Below, one piece after another: positions 20,541-31,715 of a stretch of 64,000 nucleotides of DNA. This DNA is from Trichomonas tenax (lineage: Eukaryota > Parabasalia > Trichomonadida > Trichomonadidae), in contig JALKBU010000018.1 in assembly GCA_023091735.1 (NCBI GenBank), positions 62,001-126,000 of the forward strand, given 5' to 3'. The position numbers and the translations under genes were made by a program. Numbering within the stretch: position 1 is the first letter of the stretch; each line of letters starts with the position of its first letter. Under the pieces are notes generated by a model, which was given only the letters and a program-made list of their open reading frames with translations, made no database searches and was not told the DNA's origin.

Positions 20541-20701
20541 TAAAAAATAAAAGGGTTCATTGTGGTGATAGACCCTAAATTTTAAATTAAGGTTATATAA
20601 CCTAAATGATAAAATAGGGGATTTAGACCCTGTTTTAGTTTAGAATTTATCTAAATTAGGGTCGAATAAAGATCCATCCCCGATCTACGTTTAATAAAAA
20701 A
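20541..20701. promoter_or_regulatory. Compact bidirectional promoter with 14-bp palindrome
   Basis: The 161-bp spacer between two divergent genes holds a perfect palindrome AGGTTATATAACCT (20590-20603) and flanking partial inverted repeats: GACCCTAAAT at 20571-20580 against AATTAGGGTC at 20654-20663, plus ATTTAGACCC in between. This is a good candidate for a dimeric regulator site serving both genes. Confidence 0.5.
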
Positions 20702-22273
20702 ATGGATTCTTTTATAACTACGCCAAAACACTCAAATTACAGCAAAAATCCAATAGAACTCGCGAACGAGCTCATTGCTATGGAATTTGGAGAGGAAAAA
20801 ATCGCTGAATTTCAACAATCTGAAGAATTAAAAAATTATCTTCAGCTTTTTCTACATAGAAATCGCAAAAACATAAAGGAATCGATCTCAGCGTTGTTCA
20901 GTAACATCGTCAGACTTCAAAATACTCAAAATAACAAAGAAATAGTAGTAAATAAATTTTTATTGACCGAATGCATTCTATATAATCCAAAAACATTCAT
21001 GAAAATGCTTCCTCTGTTGATTCTGAGGCCAAATTCGCAAAGTGTTTTGGCAGAATTGTTACAAATTGAGATTGAAAATTCTATTAAAGTAAATTCAGAA
21101 GATTTTCACAATGCATTGCTTACAGTCAAATCTCCAACAGATGCTTTTCAAGAATCCATCAACAATTTTGCAAACACACACGATTCTGAATATCAATCGC
21201 TTAAATTTAACAATTCAAATGATGATGACATATCAAATCAACTTCGACAACTCAAAGAAGAAAATGAGCAACTCATTCAACAAAATCACGAATTACAAAA
21301 ACAAATCGAACAATTAAATTCAAAATCATCAATGAATAATGAAAATGAAACAGAAAATCTTGAAGAACCTATCGAAGCACCAGAAGAAACCGAAGAAATT
21401 AACAACGAAGAAATAGAGGAAGAAGAAGATATCTTTGTTGTATCTTCAGGACCCAAAAAACCTGCAATTAAACCAGAATCACCAGCGAAACCTGACGACA
21501 AGCAGATAGAGCAGCTTCAGAGTCAAATTAAACAGCTCAAATCGCAGCTTGAAGCACAAAAGACAGAAAATAAGAAGAAAATCGAACAACTCGAAAAAGA
21601 AAAAGAAGAACTTGTTGAGAAATTCAATCAGACCGCAGAAAGCATCAACAATGAGCAATTCGAAGAAGACAAGAAAATCAATGATCAACTCAAAGCTGAA
21701 ATCGAAGGATTAAAGAAAGTTATGAGTGATGATAACAATGATTTAGTTCGTCGTGAAAATGAATTGAAAGAAAAACAGAACAAATGGCTTCAGGAGGAAC
21801 AAGTGCGCGCAAAGATCCTAAACATGTCTGTTGAAGAGTTCAGAGATATGACAAAGAGATTCGAGAAGCAAAGCATTTCGATCGAAAAGCAATTGCAAGA
21901 ATTAGATCAACAACGCGATAAAGTCAACGCAAACATGTTTAAAGCACAGCTGGCTGAGAAGATAGCGTCTGAGAAACTAGAAGAGCTCGAGAAAGAGAAA
22001 GCGAGGATTGAAGAATTGCTGAAAGAACTCTACAAACTTCAAAACAAGAGAGATGCTGTTTTAGGTTATGAAAGACTCGATGATGAAGATATTTACATAG
22101 AGCCTTTCATCGGGCAGCTCCAGAACATATATGAAGAGACAGTTTTCATTCCACAACAGAGAACACTCAATGAATATCCATACGACGAAGTTGAAGAACC
22201 AGAAAATGTTCAAGTCAGGCGCAATAATAAGTCAGGATGGCTTAGAGACGCACTTTATAGATTTTCATTTTAA
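20702..22273 (+). CDS. Coiled-coil protein
   Basis: 523 residues. Residues 1-~155 are a helical globular region; residues ~178-205 and ~265-450 are long coiled coils with heptads rich in Glu, Lys, Gln and Leu (for example EQLQSQIKQLKSQLEAQ). Between them lies an acidic stretch (~210-245) followed by a proline-lysine linker (GPKKPAIKPESPAKP). The C-terminus is not coiled and ends in basic residues plus WLRDALYRFSF, a possible membrane-binding amphipathic end. It could be a golgin or a cytoskeletal scaffold; no named family is recognised. Confidence 0.75.
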   Translation: MDSFITTPKHSNYSKNPIELANELIAMEFGEEKIAEFQQSEELKNYLQLFLHRNRKNIKESISALFSNIVRLQNTQNNKEIVVNKFLLTECILYNPKTFMKMLPLLILRPNSQSVLAELLQIEIENSIKVNSEDFHNALLTVKSPTDAFQESINNFANTHDSEYQSLKFNNSNDDDISNQLRQLKEENEQLIQQNHELQKQIEQLNSKSSMNNENETENLEEPIEAPEETEEINNEEIEEEEDIFVVSSGPKKPAIKPESPAKPDDKQIEQLQSQIKQLKSQLEAQKTENKKKIEQLEKEKEELVEKFNQTAESINNEQFEEDKKINDQLKAEIEGLKKVMSDDNNDLVRRENELKEKQNKWLQEEQVRAKILNMSVEEFRDMTKRFEKQSISIEKQLQELDQQRDKVNANMFKAQLAEKIASEKLEELEKEKARIEELLKELYKLQNKRDAVLGYERLDDEDIYIEPFIGQLQNIYEETVFIPQQRTLNEYPYDEVEEPENVQVRRNNKSGWLRDALYRFSF

Positions 22274-22629
22274 TTATATTTTGTTGTTTTCATTTTTTAT
22301 TATTAAATGTACAATTTTATATTTTATCAAAATTTAATTTCAACTAAATGCGAACATTTTATTCTTAAAAATTCTAGACTTTGTAAAATATGAATGTTAA
22401 CATTATAAATTTGTGAAGATTTGTTAAAATAGAATATATGAAAAATATGATAAGGAAATTCACGTGCTGTAATATGGGGTTTTGGAATATAGAGGATGAA
22501 TCCAATACAGTGATATAATGATTGGAATCAAAATTCGAGTAAACCGAAATTGTATAAATTTTGTGTTTTCCATGTAATAATGGGTCTGTATATATAAATA
22601 AATATTTCAATATTTTTATTAAGCAAATT
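22274..22629. other. A+T-rich convergent spacer
   Basis: No gene, repeat or RNA signal supported; contains the 3' flanks of two convergent genes. Confidence 0.5.
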
Positions 22630-23181
22630 TCATTTCATTTTGGTTTCGATAGTCTGAGATAACCACATAAATGATTCTTTAATGTTTGTACCTTGAAGTG
22701 CCGACGTAGGCATAATCGTCCACACTCTATCTTTAATGGACGACAGCTCTAATTTCGTAGTTAATTCGTCAACGCTCATAGATCCCGCGATATCTTGTTT
22801 ATTTGCAAGAATGAGGAGTGGAACTCCCCTTAATTCGTCTTCTTGTAAGAGAAGCTTCAGTTCGTCGCGACATAAATCGATTCTTGCGCGATCTGCTGAG
22901 TCAATAACAAAAACAATTCCATGCGAATCCTGGTAATAAAGCCTCCAGAACGATCTCAACTGGTGCTGACCGCCGAGATCCCAGATCTGGAGTTTGAGAT
23001 TTCCGACTTCGACCTTTTCTAAGTTGAAAGCGACTGTTGGTTGTACTTCTTGAACGAAGTTTCCTAATGATAAGTGAAATAGAATTGTGGTTTTACCAGA
23101 AGCGTCGAGGCCAAGGATCAAGATACGGACATCTGGCTTGCCTTGGAACAAAGATAAAACACTCGAAACTAAACCTCCCAT
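22630..23181 (-). CDS. ADP-ribosylation factor-like (Arl/Arf) small GTPase
   Basis: 183 residues, the usual Arf length. MGG at the N-terminus offers a glycine for myristoylation. All nucleotide motifs are present: GLDASGKT (24-31), the switch-I threonine at T49 (PTVAFN), WDLGGQ (67-72), NKQD (127-130) and SAL (160-162). Arf/Arl proteins cycle between GDP and GTP at Golgi or endosomal membranes and recruit coats or tethers. The interswitch reads as in Arf/Arl1 types; which subgroup cannot be told. GTCATGTAAA sits at 23232-23241 (51 bases upstream) and AAAAAAGTGAC on the minus strand ends 7 bases before the ATG. Confidence 0.92.
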   Translation of the reverse strand: MGGLVSSVLSLFQGKPDVRILILGLDASGKTTILFHLSLGNFVQEVQPTVAFNLEKVEVGNLKLQIWDLGGQHQLRSFWRLYYQDSHGIVFVIDSADRARIDLCRDELKLLLQEDELRGVPLLILANKQDIAGSMSVDELTTKLELSSIKDRVWTIMPTSALQGTNIKESFMWLSQTIETKMK

Positions 23182-23872
23182 TCTGCCGTCACTTTTTTGT
23201 AAAATAACCGCTCGAACATTTTTTCGAAAATGTCATGTAAAGGTTTTCTGTCAAATGCATTTCTTATCACTCTCTATTCATTTTCTTTCATTCTATCTCT
23301 ATACATTAGCCTCTGCATATGGAGCTCTTTCTATTCTATGAATTGTTATATATTAATTCTAATCTATATAGAAGAATGATGAAATTATGATTATTTTTTC
23401 GACAAAAAATATGACATTTACATGACAGATGATTTCGAACTTTAAGAATCACAGTTTCCTAGCATATAGTACTTCAATTCTATGATGATAAGACTTAAAT
23501 AGAAGTGATTTTTGATTTCCATTTAGATGTTTGTTATTCTGAAGTATGATGATTGATGTAATATATTTGCTTTGATATATCAATGAATATCTTATATATT
23601 GAGTTTCTTTCTATTTATTAAAGAAGGTATGTATGTTCTAAATATATATCTTTCAGTAAAAGAATAATTTATGCATTACATATTTACTTCGATTACGAAA
23701 TATTGGATCGAAGATAAAAAAAAAATTGAAATGATTCAGAATTCCATCAAAAATGTGATTGATTCATCCTATACCATCTGATTTTCTTATATACTAATTT
23801 TCATTTTATTCTATCCAGATTCGCCAAATAAATAAAGAGATTGATTATACCAAATAAATATTATAAAAAAGT
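23182..23872. other. A+T-rich spacer with promoter motifs
   Basis: 5' flank of the Arl gene and 3' flank of the WD40 gene. Two GTCATGTAAA/TTTACATGAC motifs (23232, 23417) are seen. No further gene is supported. Confidence 0.45.
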
Positions 23873-25342
23873 TTACTCTTCAACTAAATATGGGTGGGCA
23901 TCCTGCTTGACTTGGTGGATCTCTTCGATCTTCTTAACCTTTTCATCTGTCTCCTCCTCGAGATCAAACATATTGAGGGGCTCGGATGTGTTAAGATCGC
24001 GTGGGACGATTTCTGAATCATCGCTAATAATCAGTAAGTCTGAATCTATCATCTTCTCCTTCTTTGGAGTCGGAGAACTTGGGATCTGGACTTTCTTTTG
24101 TGGTGTCTGTTCTTGTTTGGATAAATTTAAATTGCGCTCTGATATTTCTATTTCTGTTGAATCTGGATTGTTTCTAAGCGGGATTTCTGGAGCAACTATA
24201 GACTTGCTGACTCTAGGACTACGTGTGCGTGAGTTATACGGCGAAGGGCTCTTAATTTGTGATTTATTAATTGTTGAATTATTTGCACTTTTGTTTGGTG
24301 AAATAAAACCACTCATTCTTGATTTTGTTTCACTAATTTCCTGTAGAGAGCGCTTGAAAGTGAATTTAGACACAGAATAATCTCCATCATCAATTGATTC
24401 TTCAACAGCAGACAAAGACTTCAAAACTTTAGGCTTAGGAACAACACTCAAGCCTTGTTCTGACATCTGGTATGAAATATCTTGCGATTGGAATGTGATT
24501 TGATGTGGAGTTATGCTTGGCACAGTTTTGTAGTCTCTGAATGATGTCGTCGATTTTCTCAAGTCGAATAACATAACACCGCCGGAATGTCCAGCAGCGA
24601 ACGTGTAACCGTCGTATTTAATTGCTGTTGTTGTAATTGGGATGTTTGATTGATGCTCAACGACTACGGTGCCCTGGTTTAGGTCGAAGATCTGTACATC
24701 ACCGAAATTTGTTCCCATAACGATTACGTTTTCTTGGACTGGTGAGAAATTGGCTGTTGCAACAGCACCAATGTCGTGTAATTGAATCAAATCTGCTGTT
24801 TCTAAGTTGTAAACACGTAAAGATTTTCCACTTGAAACTGCTATATTCTCTCCGTTAGGAGATAGCGAGAAATTTCTGATAACACCATTACGAGCTCCCG
24901 ATTTAAAGAAAGGTTGTGCCTTTTTATCTTTGTAAATTTGAATGTGTCCATGATCATCTGCTGAATAAATGGATTCAAACTTCGCATCATAAGAAATTGT
25001 GACAACAGGGAAATCGTGCATCTTGTAGGATTCCAGAATCTTGAAGTTTGGATATCTTAAAAGCGATATTTTACCATTTTGGAATCCAACAACGATGATT
25101 GTCGAGTCTTTGTTCGCTGTTACATAGGTAACATTGCTCTCCTCGAAGTCGTATTGGCGCTGTATGCGTGTGTAGACGTCCGTGAAATAAATAATAGAAG
25201 ATCTTCCTCCAGACACTAAAGTGCGGTTGTCGTCGAGGTACTTTATCGTGTTGACGTACTTGAGAGGCGTCTGGACGGGAATTGGCTGCTCGCTGCTGTT
25301 ATTTTCCCATATTCGAATCGATGAATCACAGCATGTTAACAT
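23873..25342 (-). CDS. WD40-repeat protein, NEDD1-like layout
   Basis: 489 residues. Residues 1-~275 form WD40 blades (SIRIWENN at the start, YSADDHGHIQIYKDK, GTNFGDVQIFDLNQG, AAGHSGGVMLFDLRKST). The remaining ~210 residues are disordered, rich in Ser, Pro and Lys (SPSPYNSRTRSPRVSKS), with several SP sites, and end in an acidic helix. An N-terminal propeller followed by a long Ser/Pro tail is the layout of NEDD1, which recruits gamma-tubulin to centrosomes, but no specific NEDD1 residues are certain. The ATG at 25342 begins directly in the first blade, so the propeller closes in the usual way. Confidence 0.75.
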   Translation of the reverse strand: MLTCCDSSIRIWENNSSEQPIPVQTPLKYVNTIKYLDDNRTLVSGGRSSIIYFTDVYTRIQRQYDFEESNVTYVTANKDSTIIVVGFQNGKISLLRYPNFKILESYKMHDFPVVTISYDAKFESIYSADDHGHIQIYKDKKAQPFFKSGARNGVIRNFSLSPNGENIAVSSGKSLRVYNLETADLIQLHDIGAVATANFSPVQENVIVMGTNFGDVQIFDLNQGTVVVEHQSNIPITTTAIKYDGYTFAAGHSGGVMLFDLRKSTTSFRDYKTVPSITPHQITFQSQDISYQMSEQGLSVVPKPKVLKSLSAVEESIDDGDYSVSKFTFKRSLQEISETKSRMSGFISPNKSANNSTINKSQIKSPSPYNSRTRSPRVSKSIVAPEIPLRNNPDSTEIEISERNLNLSKQEQTPQKKVQIPSSPTPKKEKMIDSDLLIISDDSEIVPRDLNTSEPLNMFDLEEETDEKVKKIEEIHQVKQDAHPYLVEE

Positions 25343-27926
25343 TTTTTTATAAAATGTATAGAATTTATTTTTATGTTTTAATTTTGTTTTTGTTCATTCT
25401 GTGATAAATACTCACTGTTTTATGATTGTAGGCTTCATGCATTTGATGTATGATTCCAATTCTATTTTGTAATATAGTGGTAAGTAGTTTCATTCTATTT
25501 TTTAAATGATTTTTATGAATTTGATATTTTTACATTCTCAATGATATTTGTTTGAAAGATATGAATGAAATCCATGCATAGAAAAATCTTTTATTATTCA
25601 ATATAACAAAATTCTAGTACATAAATATTTCATCAATGAATTTGAAAAATGATTTGCTGATACTAATCTCTGCATTAGTTGCATACGAATAATAGTAGGC
25701 AGGGCATTGAATAATTAATCAAGTATCAGAACATGATGAAAACAAATGAAAGAAACAATTTCATGAATTTTTGAGATTTTGATTTTTGATATACTAATCA
25801 GCTTCCATTCAGGTTCATAATTAGTACACAAAAAGAATTATCTATGGCAAAACCAATTTACATGAAGAAATCAACAATTTGAATAATCATCAAATCATAA
25901 CGTTCTGTCGTATTATCGAACAACTGCAACGGGAGTAGATCAATATTTGACGTTGCAATTTTCTTAAATTAATGATGAGCCATGAAATTCAATCCAGTTA
26001 AAACTATCAAAAGTGTCGACGATTAAATAAATCATTCAAACCATTAAGGGTCCGCTCCGTGACCAAAAATTCACTCAATTTTTGAGAGGACTATGGGATA
26101 ATCGTTTTTCCCAGAATATATATTGATATTTTGTGCAATATCTGAATCGACATGAGTAATTTTGCATATGATATCTACATGCACATTCTAATCTTTTTCT
26201 CGTTAAGTTTTTTCTTGATGTTCATTAGTCTCTTACATTTCAAGACGTTCCCAGAATGCTACAAAAAAATTCGAGATTTTGATAAATATTTGCATATTAA
26301 ACCTGGATTTGTATCTAAAACAAAAATAAAAATTATATTTTGCGACGATAGATCCTTATTTGGCCGGAGCGGACCCTTAAATAAACTGACATTTCCCTTA
26401 AATCAATCATTTCTCTCTTTTTATGCAAGAACTGGTTTCCCGTCATTCACCACATCTATTCAAAACCTTCACTGTTACTGATCCTAAATGATGATTCATG
26501 GCAATGCATGAATTAATTCTTAAGAAATATATATTATATCATGTTGCTAAGTAATACCATTATTATCTTATCATCAGTAACCACTAAATGCGTTTTTTAA
26601 TGTCTAGCTGTTTAAAGAATGCAAAAATGACGTGATATCAAATGTTCGGCATTTATACATTTTGTAATGCCCAGAGAACTTGGTGAAACGAACATCTGAT
26701 GATAGGTTTCATGATTCTTATTTCGTTTATCCTTATAATCATTTTATATATTTTTTATCAATCGTAATGATTGATCCAGCTTGAGCCATGCACCGCAAAT
26801 CCTCCATATATATCGAGGCTCCTTTAAAGTGATTCACAGGGCCTTTTTTGGAGTTAAAATTTGAAAAACCTGAATTCACTCAACTTTAAAGCCTACTTTC
26901 CTTTATTTTCCAAATATGAAAATTATGAAGTTTTGAGATCACTAAATCGTAAAGTTGAAGAGATGCAAAAAGTATTAGAGAACCTTAAATAGTCGAAATT
27001 ACAAATATCATATTTTGATATAAACTGATAGCCCAAATATCACGTTTTTTCACAAATTATTTGACACCTTTTCCATTAATGGAATAGTATATATGATGCT
27101 AATTATTTTTCATCATTTTAATTTTCGAATTCTTCATTTTTAATAATCAATAATTTCAGCAATTTCATTGAGTGGCTTTGAGTATAAGTTGGTACATCAC
27201 TTTAAAACAGGTAATTTGTACATATATCTATGTATATTGTCGTCTCTGCAATGATTTCTTATATTTATAAATTTATCAATTAAGATACTCAATTAGAAGC
27301 TTATATTATTTGTACTATGATGCTATCTTGTTGGCGTGTGATATGTTATAATAAATATTGCTGTTTACTCAATATGAAACTATATTTTATATGCTTAACA
27401 CTACAACTAGGTATGGTATCTCATAGGAGTTTGATCTGGTTCGTAAAAAAACAGAGTTGAAATACTTCTCAAACAATTTCGAATTTTGAAAGAATCTTAA
27501 ATGATACAATTATTATCTATCACACTATTCATGCTAATAATTCTCGCCTATGGAAAATGGTTTAGTAAAATAAAAAGCAACAAATTTCGGAATCATTTTC
27601 ACACATTGCAAATGTTGACACAATTTGATTGGTAGCGCTGTGTTGGCAATGAAGTATTATTGTTTGGTTATGGACATTATGCACAAAATGTTAAATGGAT
27701 ATATTTGACCACAATTGCAAGTCGTTGCCGAAATTGCAGTTTAATTTTCATTTTATGGGAAAAAAGCGGTGAATATTTGTTATTAATGTCTTCATATATC
27801 TTAAAATTATCAAAATAGATTGTCGATTTAATATGGAAAAATAGTAACAATTAAAAGTGAGTAACATTAACAAAGAAAAAACATTGTAGATAATTTTTGC
27901 TTCACTGTTGATATCAATGATGATTG
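25343..27926. other. Gene-poor 2.6 kb region containing a TIR element
   Basis: Holds the inverted-repeat element at 26044-26380. Otherwise A+T-rich with no convincing gene. A 109-codon plus-strand frame (26152-26481) crosses the element's right end and is not regarded as a gene. Confidence 0.45.
26044..26380. mobile_element. Short non-autonomous transposon (MITE-like), 16-bp perfect TIRs
   Basis: TTAAGGGTCCGCTCCG at 26044-26059 is repeated in perfect inverted form at 26365-26380, 337 bases end to end, and the pairing continues loosely inward (CCAAA against TTTGG). The ends read T-TA-AGGGTCC...GGACCCT-TA-A, so either a TA duplication (Tc1/mariner style) or a TTAA duplication (piggyBac style) fits. 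The inside has no transposase. The GC-rich ends stand out sharply in A+T-rich spacer. Confidence 0.72.
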
Positions 27927-28304
27927 TTATAAGTCATCAATGAAATTCTCATCATTTTTCATATTCATTTCTTCGAATTTCACACTGAATGAAAGTTCTG
28001 TTTCGAATGAAAAATCAACGAATGAATCATAAACAAATTCGAGATTTTCGGCTTCATTGATAAATGTGAGGTTGTCGACTTTCGGAGCTTGAGGGTGATT
28101 TAGCTCTTTAATAAGAGGAATGGTAAGTTTAGTGTTTGTTCGATTAGTTCGCTGATTCTTCGTACATTTTTTTATCGCTTGAACCATCTCGTGTTTTTTC
28201 CTTCTGTGGGATTTATCTATCAATGGGAATCCTCTCTCATCACAATCTATTACAGTCTTATCTTCAGAGCCAATATCAACAATAATAAACTTCAAGAAAG
28301 ACAT
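27927..28304 (-). CDS. Hypothetical 125-residue protein
   Basis: The open frame extends to 28343 but the first ATG is at 28302-28304, giving MSFLKFIIVDIGSEDKTV. The protein has a hydrophobic N-terminal strand, a basic central part (KSHRRKKHEMVQAIKKC) and an acidic, phenylalanine-rich C-terminus (FVYDSFVDFSFETELSFSV). The basic-then-acidic pattern could fit a small nuclear protein. No family is recognised. Codon usage and charge pattern favour a real gene. Confidence 0.5.
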   Translation of the reverse strand: MSFLKFIIVDIGSEDKTVIDCDERGFPLIDKSHRRKKHEMVQAIKKCTKNQRTNRTNTKLTIPLIKELNHPQAPKVDNLTFINEAENLEFVYDSFVDFSFETELSFSVKFEEMNMKNDENFIDDL

Positions 28305-29190
28305 CGACCAAGAAGTGAAATAAAATAAACGTGCTAAATTCAATTAATTGTTAAGAAGTCAAAATATGAACTAAAAAGTGACTTATTGAGCAAGGAAAAA
28401 GTGTAACATTTGACTAAATACCATATCTTTTGACTATTTACCAAAACTTCACATTTACTGTGGCATTCCGATCAATATGAATATTGTTATGAAATTCTAT
28501 TGGTCCCATGCTCTGACTTTGTTATACTGATATGACTTTTTTTTCTAGAATAATGCCATTTGAAAAATCGAATAATCTTCATATGCATTGACTCAGATTA
28601 TGTTTATAGTAACTATTGAAGTGTTTTGTACACCAAAATGACCCATATCAAGTGAATTAGATTATTGATACAAAATTGACTCGATGATCTGAAGCATATT
28701 AATATAGCTACAATAATATGATATCCCTAGAATGCTCTCAGATATGATTATCTTTTGATGAATGCTAATCCAAATAATATGCCTGGCATTGAACATATTA
28801 TAAAATGTTGAGATCATATTATCGACATCCATATTGAATAAATCAAACATTTTCTTGAGTTCATCGATTTGCTAACACGAATTCACTCGATTTCATTGTT
28901 CGCTTGTAAGCATTCATCATTCTTTTATTGACTTTTCATTGCCAGAAATCAAAAATAATGATTTTTGATGATGATATAATTAATCTTGAGCTATTTCATA
29001 GTTCGCTTGAGTTGGTATTGTTTGATACTTGCCTATATAGAAACAATCAAGTAACAGAACATCATATGCTTCTATGGATTAAATCGATTAAATATTATTC
29101 GAAAAGCAGTGTAATGAATGAATGAAAAAATCATTTTGCAAAATAAGGTTAAATGTATATTTTGGCGCCAAATTTTAGCGGTTTTCAAAA
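28305..29190. other. Divergent spacer
   Basis: Separates the minus-strand gene at 28304 from the plus-strand gene at 29191. Frames at 28662-28850 (minus) and 28928-29125 (plus) have no family features. The last 30 bases contain an E2F-type palindrome, listed separately. Confidence 0.4.
29161..29172. promoter_or_regulatory. E2F-type palindrome TTTGGCGCCAAA
   Basis: A perfect 12-bp palindrome matching the double E2F/DP consensus, 18 bases before the ATG at 29191. E2F/DP proteins control cell-cycle genes across eukaryotes. In a 70% A+T spacer a GGCGCC core is rare, so it is likely a functional site. Confidence 0.6.
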
Positions 29191-29754
29191 ATGGAACCAG
29201 AGCGAGAAATAATGATTGGGACAGCGATTGACTCCGCGTATGTCAACTGCAACATTGCCGAAGCAACGCTGTCCAACGCTATACTCAAGCAGAAAGTCAA
29301 ACGCTACCAAACGATAAATCTGACGAATAAAATTATTTTAGAGCAGAAGAAACTCGAAAATGAACAAAAAGAAGCAGACTTGAAGGCCAAGCGTGAAAAA
29401 ATCATACAAGATATCGTCGATAAAAGCACACAGGAAGTATTAGAATATCAAACTCAAAATGAGCAACAAATCATGGAACTAAATTACCAAATATTCGAAC
29501 TGGGACAAAAGATCGATTCGGCTACTAAACACAAAAACGAAATTATTCAAACTATTTCAAATCCGATTCCAAAATTCGATAGAAAATCTGTTGGAGAGTA
29601 CCAGGACTTAGAAAAACGTATAAATAGTTTGAAGGATGAAATAGAAAAGAAAAAAAATCAACCTAAACCTCAAGCTTCGAATATAATGGGATTCTCATTA
29701 AAGGATGTCGTTCAAGACGAAAATTCTCAAAAATCAAAGAAGTCAAAGAAATGA
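29191..29754 (+). CDS. Small coiled-coil protein
   Basis: 187 residues. A short N-terminal region (MEPEREIMIGTAIDSAYVN) is followed by continuous coiled coil from ~35 to ~115 and a second at ~133-160, then a lysine-rich tail (SKKSKK). The position of an E2F palindrome 18 bases upstream suggests cell-cycle expression, for example a kinetochore, spindle or basal-body component. No named family is recognised; small kinetochore proteins of this form diverge quickly. Confidence 0.72.
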   Translation: MEPEREIMIGTAIDSAYVNCNIAEATLSNAILKQKVKRYQTINLTNKIILEQKKLENEQKEADLKAKREKIIQDIVDKSTQEVLEYQTQNEQQIMELNYQIFELGQKIDSATKHKNEIIQTISNPIPKFDRKSVGEYQDLEKRINSLKDEIEKKKNQPKPQASNIMGFSLKDVVQDENSQKSKKSKK

Positions 29755-29904
29755 AAAGCGTGATTCATTTATTTGTTATCGATTTATTTATTAAGTTTTG
29801 TTTTATATTACCGAATTCTTTCATGTGTATGATATGAACTTCTCTTTGTTGTTTGTTATTATAAAAATTTGTTTCTAAACACATTTTTTTAATCTTTGAA
29901 TTAC

Positions 29905-30012
29905 AAATATATTTTTATTCATGCGCATTCAATTCAATTTTTTTGAGCTTTCAAATGAATAATATTCTATTAGGTATATGTTAATTGAAGGCGCATGAAT
30001 AAAAATATATTT
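29905..30012. repeat. 22-bp perfect inverted repeat, 108 bp overall
   Basis: The arm at 29905-29926 (starting AAATATATTTTT, ending ATGCGC) is repeated exactly in inverted form at 29991-30012, with a 64-base spacer whose inner edges also pair loosely. It lies ~150 bases after the coiled-coil gene's stop. A small MITE or a structured transcript are both possible. Confidence 0.7.
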
Positions 30013-31715
30013 CCGCTTCGCTCCACTCAAAAAGTGGTAGTATACTAGTATTCTTGTACCTTCAAAACTGGTGTGATTATAGTTAAAACTATTTTACAAC
30101 TTTTTGTGAAGATTTGTATTTCAAGAGGGGTCGTCAAATTTTTTTCGTACGTTAATTTTGCTCGAAAAATTATGAACGAAGGAAAATCTTACAGAAAATT
30201 GAAAATGGACTCCAGCAGAAGTATGCTGAAGTTCACTACGCACCGGACCTTCTCAATCCAATTCACTAAGTAATATCAAAACTTTTGAAAATAATTATCA
30301 CGATTTAATATCTTACTCAAATTCAGCGTCTAAAACCCTTCTGGTAAATACTAAAAATGCAAGCCAATGCTATTCCTTCACTCATCATTATTCTTCAAAA
30401 TCGCAAAATATTATCTTTCACCATTACGACAGATTTTCATATAAATATGTTATTTTTGATATATGGGTGCTGTAGGTTATATTCAGACTTTTTTCAGTTT
30501 AAAACTTCCGCTCAATAATTTTATTTCGGCATCTGTTTATCACAAATTTCATCATTACTTTCTTTTATCAAATGCACCTTGTTCCACTATGCTTTTCTGT
30601 TGTTCTATTAGAGGTATACACATTTTAGACAGTATAACGGATTTTAGTTTATTCATTAATACCAACTTTATTGTAAAAACACTGAATAACAACTACAGAT
30701 CTATACACCCTTTAAGTTTATGTTGACTTTTACGCATATTTTGCTTTTGAATATGTTGAATTTAGAAAAATCCAATAAACTAAACAGTTTATACTATAGA
30801 TTTTGTAACATATCGACTACACGCGCTTTAAATATATTTATTATTCTTATACAACGCCACTAATAAAGATTTAGAAGAAATATATTTTTCAAATTTCGTC
30901 TTATTGCCATCAAAAAGCATTTTCATGAAAGATGTGTTACAGCTTCAATGATATGTGTTAAAATCATGAAGACTGGATTATGTGGCAAATTGTCATGTAA
31001 CATATGAATATGACATGTAACAGACACTTTTCCCATGTAAACTCAAGGAAATGTCAGATTAATTCATGTAAACGATTGAATTTTAGGAAGATACAATATC
31101 TATTTCTGGTGGTTATCCCTTTATCGCACCCATATCAAATCGTATTAATTATGCTTTAAATGCTATCTTATCAATGTTGTTGATAAATACTGGTTATTAA
31201 AATTTCACATTTTGGAATAGCAATTAATTTTGCTATTAAGTCTATAATATTCATAAACTAAGTTGTTAAGTCAAAATAATGATACAATTATGTTATAATA
31301 TCTGTAATTTAAATTACCGAAATTTGGTGTTGGCTTAAAATGCATATTTTGTATTGACCAAGATTTTATGCCTATTATTATATGTATTCTATTATTTATT
31401 ATTGATTAATACTCATAATTTGAAATTTTAAAACACATTTATGAAAATTTAACAACAAATTTATTTACGAAAAGTATTCAATATTGTTCTGCAATTATAT
31501 AAGTTTGCTGTGGAAGTTTTTTCTGCCATTTCGCTAAAAAATGTTCGTGTTACCCTAATCTACCTATGGTTTGAATAGGTGACGATTCTGTGGAAATAAC
31601 GTTTGATGACCACTCTGTATTTCACTACACTTTTCTTTCATTTTCAAGCATTTTTTGTTCTCACTTTTGTTTCAAATTTAAATTCATCGTCGTTTATCAA
31701 TTCACAATTTTTAAA

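Noticed and set aside
26152..26481. 109-codon plus-strand frame with a hydrophobic start
   Set aside because: It crosses the right end of the inverted-repeat element, has no family features and looks like a chance frame in A+T-rich sequence.
30463..30726. 87-codon plus-strand frame
   Set aside because: No domain, phenylalanine/serine-rich A+T translation, no upstream motif.
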